Shown here piece after piece: positions 9,155-16,788 of a stretch of 64,000 nucleotides of DNA; positions within the stretch are counted from its first letter, which is position 1, and each line of letters starts with the position of its first letter. The stretch lies in NCBI GenBank assembly GCA_903822595.1, contig CAIJPS010000014.1, positions 1 to 64,000 of the forward strand. The letters are read 5' to 3'. Origin of the DNA: an uncultured Chlorobiaceae bacterium. Its GTDB lineage: Bacteria > Bacteroidota > Chlorobiia > Chlorobiales > Chlorobiaceae. Below the pieces are notes generated by a model. It made no database searches, was not told the DNA's origin, and saw only the letters and a list, made by a program, of their open reading frames with translations. The translations under genes and the position numbers were made by a program.

Positions 9155-10073
9155 GATTGATTCACCTTCGTTTTAAAGTTGACAATACCGCATTATACGT
9201 AAAATATGATTTGCACTACATCCATGAATAAACCGAAAACTTGCTCGGCTCTATCGTCTGCTTGAAGGGTGAATTTTCCGCCCTCCGCTTATTATGCCTG
9301 AAGGCTCTTTTTTGATCTGTCCGCCCGATCTGCATGAGAGTGCAATTTTTCACCATTGGCAACCGCCACCCCTTTTATGGCTTCCAAAAACTCCGGATGC
9401 TGGACTTCAACCCTTGCCCTAACCTTGCCCTGATTTCAGTATCCACCACTGGCAACCGCTCCGCCGGGGAAGAGGTGTTTTCACTCGAAAAACTGCCTTT
9501 TATTGATGCGTTTCTAATCATCGAAACAGGACGTTTGCCATCACCAACCAAAACAAACAGAATAGCATCAAAGCGAAGCTTTAAAAGGCTTTTACCGCTT
9601 GCAGGCAGATTGTATCAAAGCTCTGTGAACGTGCCGTTACAAGGCATAAAAACTAATCTGGCATGAGATATAAAAATACCTGTATTTGCTCAGGGTGTCG
9701 AGAGCGTACCAACCTGCACAATCCCGCGCCCATCACCATGCAGGCATCAATCAGAACGTATCAAATTGAGTTGCAACCATGATAACCGCATCAATGAACG
9801 CTGCTTTTCATCAAAAGAATATAAATTAATAACGAATTGATATGATAGGAAACAGCCCTTTCTTGCTCATCGAAACAGAACCAATAAAAAACCATCAACG
9901 CCAATCAATAAAAGGCTTTTGCCGTCATCTGGCAGATTGTTTTAGCGTACTGATATAGCATGGTTTTAGATCATTAAAACTCTTCTTTTATGAAATAAAA
10001 AAGCCTTAATTTACTCAGGCTATTGATACTGTTTTTATCTCTGCTTTCGGTCATCCACCGCGCTCTTTTTTGG
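9155..10073. other. Noncoding region of the element with short repeats
   Basis: About 920 bases between the terminase gene and the cargo gene without a convincing gene. Short imperfect repeats are visible. One is TAAAAGGCTTTTRCCG followed by GGCAGATTGT, at 9582-9613 and 9908-9940. Each of these is preceded by TCATCGAAACAG, at 9518-9529 and 9868-9879. The other is CACYAYTGGCAACCGC, near 9351 and 9441. A 110-codon plus-strand frame at 9334-9666 spans these repeats and shows no protein-like features. Confidence 0.5.
9996..10021 (-). terminator. Rho-independent terminator after the terminase gene
   Basis: On the minus strand: AGCCT, a 10-base loop, AGGCT, then a run of six T. It lies about 50 bases beyond the stop of the terminase gene and closes the replication/terminase operon. 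Confidence 0.6.
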
Positions 10074-10547
10074 TCATCCCGTCGCGCCTGTCCGCATCGG
10101 TGTACAAAACTGATCCCATACTGAAGGTTCCGGCTTCTTTGGGACTGCTGGCAACTTCCCTCTGGATATTGGGGAAAGCCCGAAATCTCGCCTCATCCCG
10201 TTGATCTGTGAAAGCATATCCCTGCAAATCTGCCATCCGGGGTGTTTAACCGGCTGGCCCTCACTGCCGATCTGAACGAACTGTCCGTTTATCTCCGACA
10301 TCAGGGCCCTGTAGGCTGCTGTAAGCTCCATCAAATCGGTGAACATTGCGACATCGGCAATAGTCATTATTCCCGCATCAATCAAAGGAACTGCTTCAGC
10401 TCGCCAAAGTTTCACGGCTGCTGCATTCAATCGTTTTGGTGGATTTCGGATATCCTTAACACTCAAGATAACCGGCCCCCCTGAACCGTGCCTGCGCTCT
10501 CTGTAAGTGCCATCAATTTTATGCTGTTGAACTGTTTTTGCTCTCAT
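10074..10547 (-). CDS. Phage terminase small subunit, P27 family
   Basis: 157 residues from the chosen start. The start at 10547 (MRAKTVQQHKIDGTYRERRH) has a strong GAGAGGT ribosome site; the frame extends 43 codons upstream without one. The pattern basic N-terminus, then PPKRLNAAAVKLWRAEAVPLIDAG, DVAMFTDLMELTAAYRAL, HPGWQICRDM and FGLSPISR matches P27-type small terminases (Terminase_4). These bind phage DNA and hand it to the large terminase for packaging. No large subunit gene is present, so any packaging role must use a helper phage. Last gene of the minus-strand operon. Confidence 0.8.
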   Translation of the reverse strand: MRAKTVQQHKIDGTYRERRHGSGGPVILSVKDIRNPPKRLNAAAVKLWRAEAVPLIDAGIMTIADVAMFTDLMELTAAYRALMSEINGQFVQIGSEGQPVKHPGWQICRDMLSQINGMRRDFGLSPISRGKLPAVPKKPEPSVWDQFCTPMRTGATG

Positions 10548-10672
10548 GGTTACCTCTCTGGAAAAAGTTTTAATCATTGGCTCACTAAAAATTGACTCCC
10601 AGCGGTCTATTTGGCGCGCATATGGGAAAATATTCCTTTGCCGCCCCTCCCTTCCGCTTATGCCCGGCTCAC

Positions 10673-11008
10673 TCATTCACCGCCCTCATTGATAGGGTGA
10701 ATCTTACATAGCCCGCCCCTATCCTCTCGCTCTTGGTTCATCCGTTGAAGGGTTTCTGTTATAAAAGCTAATGTTACCGCATCTTCTATAGCTTGGTTCG
10801 TTCTGTCTGTCTGAGCAAGAAATCGATAAAAAGCCCGCTCCAGTGCAAGCAATGATTTGAGCTGTTTAAACACCTCTTTCTTGATTACCATTTCTTCCGG
10901 TGTTGCTCGTGCAATTACTTCCTCTCCTACTTTTATGCGTTCTGCATGGTTTGCTTTCAGCTCCTTCCAGCTATCGAAAACCGTTATTGTAGGGGTTCCC
11001 TCTTTCAT
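10673..11008 (-). CDS. Unknown element protein
   Basis: 111 residues, mostly predicted helical and charged (VGEEVIARATPEEMVIKKEVFKQLKSLLALERAF), with a good ribosome site (AGGAAAAAACA). I recognise no family. It lies between the primase-like gene (80 bases upstream) and the terminase gene. In satellites this slot is often held by packaging-interference or helper-sensing proteins, but nothing in the sequence shows such a role. Confidence 0.65.
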   Translation of the reverse strand: MKEGTPTITVFDSWKELKANHAERIKVGEEVIARATPEEMVIKKEVFKQLKSLLALERAFYRFLAQTDRTNQAIEDAVTLAFITETLQRMNQEREDRGGLCKIHPINEGGE

Positions 11009-11087
11009 TGTTTTTTCCTGTTTGTGGTTAAAAAATGGCCTTCATAAACGGCCCATATTCAACGATCTAAACCCAAGCCTTATCTTT

Positions 11088-11993
11088 CTACCTGTCGAAT
11101 CCGTTCTCTCTCAACAAATAATCTGCCAAGTCAAGCCCTGCGGCTCGGTCTGCATCACTTGCCCGACGCTCCAAGATGTTCGATACGGTAACGCCCGGCA
11201 TTCCTGTGGCCACTGCCTGCCACTTCTCGAAGGCTCCCAAATCAGGAAAGAGCGAAACCTTTCGACTTTGTACCGCCTTCAGCTTCTCTTTTGTGAGATT
11301 ACCTTTACCACCTGTGGCAATCCAAACGAAATCATCAATGAACCCACTGGCGACGATGGCGGTTTTTTCACTTTCGACAATGGCGACCGGCTCACCCGGA
11401 TAAACTGAAAGCAGCTGTTCACCGAATAGACATTGCTGCAGGCTGTAAGACTTCATCTTCATTACCGCATGAACCCATTGAACATGATTGAACGGCTCTT
11501 TCACCCTGCGGCCTGTATCGCTGCTGTAGAGCATGATCTTTCCCGCTTTGATACTTTCGTTCCTGTCGATCTGCCAGAACACACAAGAACCCGGCCAATG
11601 CTTTGATGTGCCGATCTTGTACTCTGCCGTCAACCTGAACGCTTTTTGCTCTCCGAATACTGAACAAAGCCACCGGCAAAAATTGTTTTCATTGTACCGG
11701 TTCAAACTGGCGCGCATGATCTCTGTATCAATGAATGAAGGCTCCGGCTCTGGTATTGGCTCCCGCTTTCTTTCAGGTGTCGTGACGCTGAAAGGATTCT
11801 TGCCGGTCATCTGGAAATATTCTCTCGGTCTTAGGTGATAACTGCAGGAGTGCTCACGGTCACAACGCCCCACTTCATCGGCAACCTGATCCCCTGTGTA
11901 GGTGTCAACGTATCGGACAAAGCGAATCTTCCCACAAGCTGGGCAGGCATATTTCAGCCCGCCCTTTTCGAGTTCAAAACGATGTTCTGCCAT
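11088..11993 (-). CDS. Primase/TOPRIM-like protein with N-terminal zinc finger (DUF6371-like)
   Basis: 301 residues. The N-terminus has a CPACG pair and a second CDREHSCSYH cluster, together a zinc-binding motif as in primase-type DNA-binding domains. The middle region (FCRWLCSVFGEQKAF through GSCVFWQIDRNESIKAGKIMLY) and the segment VAIVESEKTAIVAS, followed by a conserved GGKGNL and a LFPDLGAFEKW stretch, resemble TOPRIM-type primase proteins of Bacteroidota/Chlorobi mobile elements. Its start codon overlaps the stop of the AAA ATPase gene (TAATG), implying coupled translation and a joint role in element replication. Confidence 0.7.
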   Translation of the reverse strand: MAEHRFELEKGGLKYACPACGKIRFVRYVDTYTGDQVADEVGRCDREHSCSYHLRPREYFQMTGKNPFSVTTPERKREPIPEPEPSFIDTEIMRASLNRYNENNFCRWLCSVFGEQKAFRLTAEYKIGTSKHWPGSCVFWQIDRNESIKAGKIMLYSSDTGRRVKEPFNHVQWVHAVMKMKSYSLQQCLFGEQLLSVYPGEPVAIVESEKTAIVASGFIDDFVWIATGGKGNLTKEKLKAVQSRKVSLFPDLGAFEKWQAVATGMPGVTVSNILERRASDADRAAGLDLADYLLRENGFDR

Positions 11994-13132
11994 TAGAACA
12001 GCCTCCCGTCATCGGCTGGTTCTGTCGTCCGTGTTGTACAATCTGGACTATTTCGGACTTCTGGACTTTTGTTTTCAGGCTGTTTTTCATAGTCCAGTTG
12101 TCCAGCTCCTATAGAGGTCTGGATTTCTGGACTAACTTTTTCATACAATCCATGCGCAACCCTTTTAATCATTCCTATGTTTTCGAGAATCTTGATTTTC
12201 TCAAAGCAGGTTGAACGCTTGATGTTCCGCCTTCCTGCGGCATCCTCAAACGATCCTGTTTTGAACTGACTCGGCAACGAATCAAGAATCTCAATCAAAA
12301 CATGGTCTGGCTTTACTTCTGGTTTGTCTGCAAGGGAAAACAAGAAATACCTTTCAGGCTGGCGTATTAAGTGGAGCGTAAATTCTTCACAGTTGCGCCC
12401 GGTAACAGACAATTCAAACAGGCCCTTCTCTTTGGCATTTTTCTGAAATGCTGCTGTTACCTCGGCATCATCTGCAAGCAAGCTCGAACCACGACCACTA
12501 TAAAGCCCATCTTCATTTTGCTTCTTCCCGGTATGGTGAATTATGATTACAGTGAGATTGAACTCTTGCATCAATTTTCTTACGGCTTCCATAAACTCAC
12601 GCATCGAATCAGAACTATTCTCTTCACCACTAAAGAAATTCTTCAGCGGGTCAAGAACAAGTATATCCGGCTTGATTTCCGCAAGATTACCGCGAATCTC
12701 TGCAAATACTTCAGCTTTCTGCAAACGTAGTCCAGCGCTATGGAAGAGGAAATTTTCCCGTATTTTGTTTTCTTCCTCTTCATCAATGCAAAAGTATTCT
12801 CGAAAAAGCTTAAACAGGCTCTGCATCGTGCCCGGACTGTTTTCGCCATTGAGATAAAGAATTTTTCTTGGTTTCGATATTCCGAATCCTAAGACATCCC
12901 GCCCAAGAGCGACACCATAAAGAATGTTAAACAGAAATGTGGTTTTCCCTGCTTTCCCCTTCCCTGTAAGCTGCATTATTCCGCCTGCCATCAATACCGC
13001 ACCATGAATGGAATTCAGAACAACATCACCCTGAATCAACATCTTATCACAGAAATCAAAAGCGTTTTCAACTGACCAGCCATTGAAACCTTTTGCAATT
13101 GATTTTACTTCCCGCAGAATTGATGTTGTCAT
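11993..13132 (-). CDS. RepA-like AAA-family replicative ATPase/helicase
   Basis: 379 residues with a Walker A motif (GKGKAGKTT, about residue 57), a Walker B segment (PDILVLDPLKNFF) and the downstream VIIIHHTGK and GRGSSLLADDAEV motifs of RepA/DnaB-type (AAA_25) ATPases. The C-terminal 110 residues contain a winged-helix-like segment (SFEDAAGRRNIKRSTCFEKIKILENIGMI). Such proteins unwind or initiate replication of plasmids and integrative elements. It overlaps the gene before it by 4 bases (ATGA) and the one after it by one base. A GGAGG ribosome site precedes the start. Confidence 0.85.
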   Translation of the reverse strand: MTTSILREVKSIAKGFNGWSVENAFDFCDKMLIQGDVVLNSIHGAVLMAGGIMQLTGKGKAGKTTFLFNILYGVALGRDVLGFGISKPRKILYLNGENSPGTMQSLFKLFREYFCIDEEEENKIRENFLFHSAGLRLQKAEVFAEIRGNLAEIKPDILVLDPLKNFFSGEENSSDSMREFMEAVRKLMQEFNLTVIIIHHTGKKQNEDGLYSGRGSSLLADDAEVTAAFQKNAKEKGLFELSVTGRNCEEFTLHLIRQPERYFLFSLADKPEVKPDHVLIEILDSLPSQFKTGSFEDAAGRRNIKRSTCFEKIKILENIGMIKRVAHGLYEKVSPEIQTSIGAGQLDYEKQPENKSPEVRNSPDCTTRTTEPADDGRLF

Positions 13133-13404
13133 GCACCGGCCCTCCGCTCTGATCTGGTAACCAGCTTCCCATCAGGCCCTATAAAATAACTGTACCTTAT
13201 GCAAGCTGGCCAACCTGAAAGCGGAACAAAACAATCACTGATTGCCCGCTGTACTTTCTTCATATAGGCATCAATATTGAAAGGTTGATTATCTCGGTAA
13301 CCTCCCCTATATTGAAACTGTGAATGCCCATTCACGCCCAACAAATGCCTGTTCTTGCCCTGTAGCTGCCCGCTGCGGGGCTTTTTTTTGTCTGGTAGTT
13401 TCAT
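13129..13404 (-). CDS. Small basic element protein
   Basis: 91 residues, rich in Lys/Arg at the N-terminus (KKKPRSGQLQGKNRH). I recognise no family. Four-base ATGA overlaps with both neighbours and a strong AGGGGG ribosome site show that it is a real member of the replication operon. The product may be a DNA-binding accessory to the ATPase, but that is guesswork. Confidence 0.65.
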   Translation of the reverse strand: MKLPDKKKPRSGQLQGKNRHLLGVNGHSQFQYRGGYRDNQPFNIDAYMKKVQRAISDCFVPLSGWPACIRYSYFIGPDGKLVTRSERRAGA

Positions 13405-13673
13405 GCCTGGCCCCCTACTGTCTCAACGGCTGCCCGTGCGCTTCCGGTCAACATATAACGGTCAATCTCTGCCGGGTCGAACACAAGCCGCCCGAATGGT
13501 GACCGCCTGCCGGGGAAGGTGTCCGGTTGGGTGCAATGTTTTTTGTAGAGTGTGGCGCGTGCAATCTTCAGCCCGTGAACTTCTTGGAAATACTGAATTG
13601 CTCCTTCGGTGGATAGCGTTTTTTGCTGCCGGGGCTGAATCGATGGGGATAGCTGGGGTGTAGTGGTATTCAT
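13401..13673 (-). CDS. Helix-turn-helix (excisionase/AlpA-like) protein
   Basis: About 90 residues from the MNTTTPQLSP start; the frame extends a further 33 codons upstream. The segment STEGAIQYFQEVHGLKIARATLYKKH, followed by GRLVFDPAEIDRYM, is the layout of MerR/excisionase-type DNA-binding domains: helix-turn-helix, then a wing ending in an FDPAEID-like helix. In integrative elements such proteins direct excision or activate the replication operon. It is the first small gene of the tightly packed group 13673-10074. Confidence 0.7.
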   Translation of the reverse strand: MNTTTPQLSPSIQPRQQKTLSTEGAIQYFQEVHGLKIARATLYKKHCTQPDTFPGRRSPFGRLVFDPAEIDRYMLTGSARAAVETVGGQA

Positions 13674-13775
13674 ATCGCGTAATGTTTTCAGGTTACGAAT
13701 AAACGCTCTCGCGTTCCTGAAATCATTATAAAATATGCTGTAACGGTAGGGAAGAATTGAGAATTGAATCAAACT

Positions 13776-14519
13776 CTAATCAATAATCAATTTGTCCTTC
13801 ATGCGGTTTTTTGCCCTGCTCACTGGGGAACAGAATGTTTTTATTTTATTGTGTCCCGCTTCAGTTAAAATTAGGTTGTAACTCTCCATCCAACTCTTAC
13901 CCCGATCAAAAGTAAGTCCATCACCTCGCCGTGTATCATAAAGAAAGGCTCTCAACTCTTCCTGTTCCATTTGCTTCATCTGCTCGAAACAATAATCTTC
14001 AAAATTCGGCCTCCTTTTTAACGTCTTTGCCTTCGCCGCCTCATTCGACTTGTTACCGCCCTGATCTCCCGCCGAGGCTGGGGTCTGTGGCTGATCTTGC
14101 CTGAACACTTTGAGAAGCCCGTTTTCAAGCTCGTTCAATAGCTCCCATTTCTGATAATCCTCTGAATCCGTGCCATAGACAAGGTTTTTCATATCCCTGT
14201 GAAGAGCTGGTAAACCCGCCGAACTCCTGCGTTTAATAAGCTCTTGTTTTAAAAGAGAAACTCCGTTACAAATCGAATAAGCTAATGCCCGATCTTTTTT
14301 AGCAACAATCTCTTGTAAAGTAGGACTACCACACCTTTTCCAGATAGTAGTAGTAACTCCCGGATAATACATTCTACACTCAGCCTGCAACACTGCAAAA
14401 CTTTCTTCTGTAAGTATATCTCTTATCTGGGGACTTACATAAATGCTGTTCTTTTCGTATTCGAGAAAAGCTAAAACCAACAAGCCACGCTGCCTTATAT
14501 CCTCTTTGATACCGATCAT
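13776..14519 (-). CDS. Unknown element protein
   Basis: 247 residues, no recognised family. The N-terminal half is compact (PQIRDILTEESFAVLQAECRMYYPG), then a low-complexity linker (QPQTPASAGDQGGNKSNEAAKAK) leads to a C-terminal domain with NFEDYCFEQMKQMEQEEL. No good ribosome site precedes the ATG, so the true start could differ. The upstream region holds the right-hand subterminal repeat (14560-14731), which may be its promoter and leader. A regulatory role is possible by position only. Confidence 0.6.
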   Translation of the reverse strand: MIGIKEDIRQRGLLVLAFLEYEKNSIYVSPQIRDILTEESFAVLQAECRMYYPGVTTTIWKRCGSPTLQEIVAKKDRALAYSICNGVSLLKQELIKRRSSAGLPALHRDMKNLVYGTDSEDYQKWELLNELENGLLKVFRQDQPQTPASAGDQGGNKSNEAAKAKTLKRRPNFEDYCFEQMKQMEQEELRAFLYDTRRGDGLTFDRGKSWMESYNLILTEAGHNKIKTFCSPVSRAKNRMKDKLIID

Positions 14520-14559
14520 GTTCTGTCCATGTTATAATGAACTCTGCCCGATTCTTGCC

Positions 14560-14731
14560 CATGTACTGAATGTAGGGTCATATAGGGTAGTTTCTCAGAC
14601 TACACCCCTGCAAGGCCTGCCCCTGTTGAATAATGCAGCAAATGCACCCTTTTCAAAAGAGTAAAATATTTACCATTAAAAACCTGTTCCCTCTCTCTTT
14701 CTTTATGCTCTGTAACTTTTCGGAATATTCC
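14560..14731 (-). repeat. Element subterminal repeat, right copy (upstream of the replication operon)
   Basis: The reverse complement resembles 8466-8644 with the same blocks in the same order. In the direction of transcription it ends about 40 bases before the first operon gene (ATG at 14519). The GGGTGTAGT block can pair with the following ACTACCC block into a small hairpin. A promoter/leader, replication origin or recombinase arm site are all possible. Confidence 0.55.
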
Positions 14732-14752
14732 TTATAAAGTAAACGGGAATAT

Positions 14753-15820
14753 TTACCAACTGGGTAGTTTATCCATCGCCGCCGTTTTCGTCTCATCAAC
14801 AACCTTCGCGTAAACCTGAGTTATGGCAATAGTCGAATGGCCCATCAATTTACTTAAGGTGTAAAGGTCAACGCCATTTTGAAGGCTCATAACTGCGAAC
14901 GAATGCCGCGCGCAATGAGGGGAGAGGTTGAACGGAATGCCCGCCGCCACGCCCCAAGCTCGGAGAACATCCAAACAACGTGTTGCTCCCGGTAAAAGAA
15001 AAACCCGGTCATCATCGGCTGATCTGTTGTTGTGAAAGGCTTTTGCTTCTTTAAGATATTTCAACGCCTGCGCGCCCAACGTCAGATATTGTACTTTCTG
15101 GGTTTTCTGCATCTTGAAACAAATTTTCACCCTGTCGCCGTCCTGCTGAATGTCAGAATCACGCAACGCCCGAAGGTCTGAAATTCTTAATCCAGTGAGG
15201 CAAGCAAACAAAAAAGCGTTCCTTATTGCCGGGTGCACGCATGGTGTCGCCTCAAGGGTTTTGATCTGCTCAAGAGTCAGATATTTCAGGGAAACATCAT
15301 TCTTTTTGAACGGCTTTATTTTTCTGGTAAAATCAGATACAAGGCCCTCCCTTGCTGCTTGATTTAAAATGACTTTCAGCCCGTGAATGTAATTGCCCTT
15401 TGTTGTTTCCTTCAGCTTCAGGGTGTCGATATATGCCCGAAACTGCTCAGCCCATGACTGGCAAATATTATCCATCGGTAACGGCTTTTTCCCGTTGAAG
15501 TCTTGAAGGTGCTTCAATGTGTTTTTATAAAGAGGCTCTCCGTTCTTCTCTTGAAGTATTACCCTCTCGAAATACTCAAGAAAATCAGTGCTTTGCCTCT
15601 CTTTTCCAAGAAATACCGCTGCCGGGTCGATCTTCAACTGTGCTTCAATGTCTGCCGCCCTCGCTTCAGCCTGTCGCCTCGCTTTCTGGTACTCCCTGCC
15701 TGCTGGTTTCTCTGCCTGAATCTCGGTTTTAACCTGTTGCCTCCGGCCCTTGTGGTAGATATCAAGAGAGAAGGAAATGCCGCCTTTTTTCAGTGGAATT
15801 TCACGAACCGAAACGCCCAT
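14753..15820 (-). CDS. int: Site-specific tyrosine recombinase (integrase) of the element
   Basis: 355 residues. An N-terminal arm-binding domain with basic patches (HKGRRQQVKTEIQ) is followed by a SAM-like core-binding domain (about 85-175) and the catalytic domain. The catalytic set is visible: Arg in LTGLRISDLRAL, His-x-x-Arg in SPHCARHSFAVM, His in LMGHSTIAIT and the Tyr nucleophile in TQVYAKV. It reads leftward from just inside the right att copy, the usual position. It should catalyse integration at, and with the HTH protein excision from, the gcvPB start site. Confidence 0.92.
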   Translation of the reverse strand: MGVSVREIPLKKGGISFSLDIYHKGRRQQVKTEIQAEKPAGREYQKARRQAEARAADIEAQLKIDPAAVFLGKERQSTDFLEYFERVILQEKNGEPLYKNTLKHLQDFNGKKPLPMDNICQSWAEQFRAYIDTLKLKETTKGNYIHGLKVILNQAAREGLVSDFTRKIKPFKKNDVSLKYLTLEQIKTLEATPCVHPAIRNAFLFACLTGLRISDLRALRDSDIQQDGDRVKICFKMQKTQKVQYLTLGAQALKYLKEAKAFHNNRSADDDRVFLLPGATRCLDVLRAWGVAAGIPFNLSPHCARHSFAVMSLQNGVDLYTLSKLMGHSTIAITQVYAKVVDETKTAAMDKLPSW

Positions 15821-15982
15821 ATTAACCCCGTTTTTTCTTGTAAACTTTGCAGAAACTTTACAAATATAACGGAATATTACAGAAAAGTAATGACAAATAT
15901 GGAAGAAAAGGGGAGAGGAGAAGGAATATAGAACCTGTTAAAATGTTATTTTAAAAAGTTTTTACGAGAACTTTTGAAAATC

Positions 15983-16033
15983 AGGGAGAAATAAAGAAAA
16001 TAAGGTCTGCAAAAATCAGTTTTTCTCTCATGA
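15983..16033 (-). other. Orphan 16-codon frame at the right att, cut-off start of gcvPB
   Basis: Reading leftward from the ATG in the right att copy gives the gcvPB codons MREKLIF, then nine element-derived codons (ADLIFFISP) and TGA at 15983-15985. It is preceded by what looks like the original gcvPB ribosome site (16034-16043). The frame is what remains, on this side, of the gcvPB translation start after integration. Confidence 0.7.
16012..16033. repeat. att repeat, right copy
   Basis: Second copy of the 22-bp repeat at 8305-8326. It marks the right boundary of the element. Sequence to its right (16034 onward) is host DNA and presumably the original upstream region of gcvPB. Confidence 0.85.
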
Positions 16034-16043
16034 TCCTTTCTAT
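16034..16043 (-). promoter_or_regulatory. Probable original gcvPB ribosome binding site, now separated from the gene
   Basis: On the minus strand the bases before the right-hand ATG read AGAAAGGATC, a normal AAAGGA site 4-9 bases before the start. The corresponding bases before the present gcvPB start (8327 onward) lack such a site. Confidence 0.6.
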
Positions 16044-16140
16044 AAAACCTGATAGAGTGTTGTTCTTAAATACTTTGGATGATAAAATCGCTTTGGTGTA
16101 ATACAAGAACTTTATAAACCGGGGAAAGTTCTGCTTACTG

Positions 16141-16195
16141 CGAAAATATTACAAAAACTCAAGATAAGGAAAGTATACTCTTCTGAATGGTGAAT
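16141..16195 (+). repeat. Partial copy of the element's left-end sequence outside the element
   Basis: GAAAATATTACAAAAACT, AAGATAAGGA and CTCTTCTGAA occur here in the same order as GGAATATTCTGAAAAGTT, AAGATAAGGA and CTCTTCTGAA at 8466-8545, with the sequence between them shortened. It lies 110 bases beyond the right att copy. Confidence 0.4.
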
Positions 16196-16289
16196 TATTT
16201 TTCCGTATGGTTAACCTTAGACCGTGCAGAGCGCTGATGACAGGTTGTTGATGGCAGTTCAGTTAGCAATACTATTCGGTCTCCCAGAC

Positions 16290-16316
16290 AATTTTGCCAC
16301 ATCCTGTGGCAAAATT
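16290..16316. other. Perfect 12-bp inverted repeat
   Basis: AATTTTGCCACA, loop TCC, TGTGGCAAAATT. It is a stable hairpin without a T-run on either strand, so it is not a canonical terminator. It sits at the start of the YhcG remnant. Confidence 0.6.
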
Positions 16317-16527
16317 ACCGGAGCAGGCCTTGCTTGCTGGTATTCTCTTGGGTTATCACAGCTTATTGATTGAAAAAATAAAGGATGTATCGCTTCGATT
16401 CTGGTACATGAAGCAAACTGCAACAAACGGTTGGAACCTCGACACCTTTGCCGCAACGATTAAAACCGATCTGTATAACCGCCAGAGCTTGCTGGCCAGA
16501 GACAACAGAAAGGCCGGTTCGCAGTGA
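16294..16527 (+). pseudogene. Fragment of YhcG/DUF1016-type nuclease
   Basis: The reading frame contains HSLLIEKIKDVSLRFWYMKQTATNGWNLDTFAATI and KTDLYNRQ. This follows the DUF1016 N-terminal pattern (LLDKVKD, then RLWYxxxxxxNGWSRxxLxxQI, then LYxRQ). Only about 75 codons remain; the PDDEXK nuclease half is absent and a convergent gene follows at once. The characteristic Trp-Ser-Arg is changed to WNLD. It is a decayed defence- or mobile-element-associated gene with no expected function. Confidence 0.6.
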
Positions 16528-16534
16528 TCCGGAT

Positions 16535-16777
16535 TTACGCAGGCACAGATCGGTTCCAGAGCGTTTCCGGTGCAATATCGAGATTTCCTGGCCAGACTAC
16601 AGTGCCATATTGCACAGAAGCCTTGAAGAAGAGTGGAGAGTTGCAGAGTTTGGTAAAGGGTTTTTTGTCTAAAAATGGCTTCATGTCAAATATTCTCCTC
16701 TCTCCGTTTTCAAAAACAAGTTCCAGGGTGTAGTTGGTATGAGTTGTTACCTTTATAACATCAAGAAGTTGTTCCAT
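16535..16777 (-). CDS. DUF2442 domain protein
   Basis: 80 residues: DVIKVTTHTNYTLELVFENGERRIFDMKPFLD near the start and YGTVVWPGNLDIAPETLW near the end are the DUF2442 signature. These small proteins normally occur as the downstream partner of a DUF4160 protein, the arrangement here: the decayed DUF4160 gene ends 11 bases upstream. A GGAGGATATT ribosome site precedes the ATG. The pair is often regarded as toxin-antitoxin-like; function is unproven. Confidence 0.8.
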   Translation of the reverse strand: MEQLLDVIKVTTHTNYTLELVFENGERRIFDMKPFLDKKPFTKLCNSPLFFKASVQYGTVVWPGNLDIAPETLWNRSVPA

Positions 16778-16788
16778 AATATCCTCCT

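Larger units (their letters stand above)
8305..16033. mobile_element. Integrative element, phage-satellite-like, inserted at the gcvPB start codon
   Basis: A 7.7-kb unit bounded by a perfect 22-bp direct repeat (8305-8326 and 16012-16033). A tyrosine integrase lies 190 bases inside the right end. Reading leftward on the minus strand: unknown protein (13776), HTH protein (13401), small basic protein (13129), RepA-like AAA ATPase (11993), primase-like protein (11088), unknown (10673), P27 terminase small subunit (10074), then a noncoding stretch and one secreted cargo protein (8735). There is no large terminase, portal, capsid, tail, lysis, relaxase or conjugation gene. Integrase, replication module and small terminase alone are the hallmark of phage-inducible satellites; a deletion remnant of a prophage is the alternative. 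Confidence 0.8.

Noticed and set aside
9334-9666. 110-codon plus-strand open frame inside the element
   Set aside because: No ribosome site, no family resemblance, and it runs through the short repeats of a noncoding stretch.
8305-16033. Complete prophage or conjugative element
   Set aside because: No large terminase, portal, capsid, tail, lysis, relaxase or type IV secretion gene is present between the att repeats.
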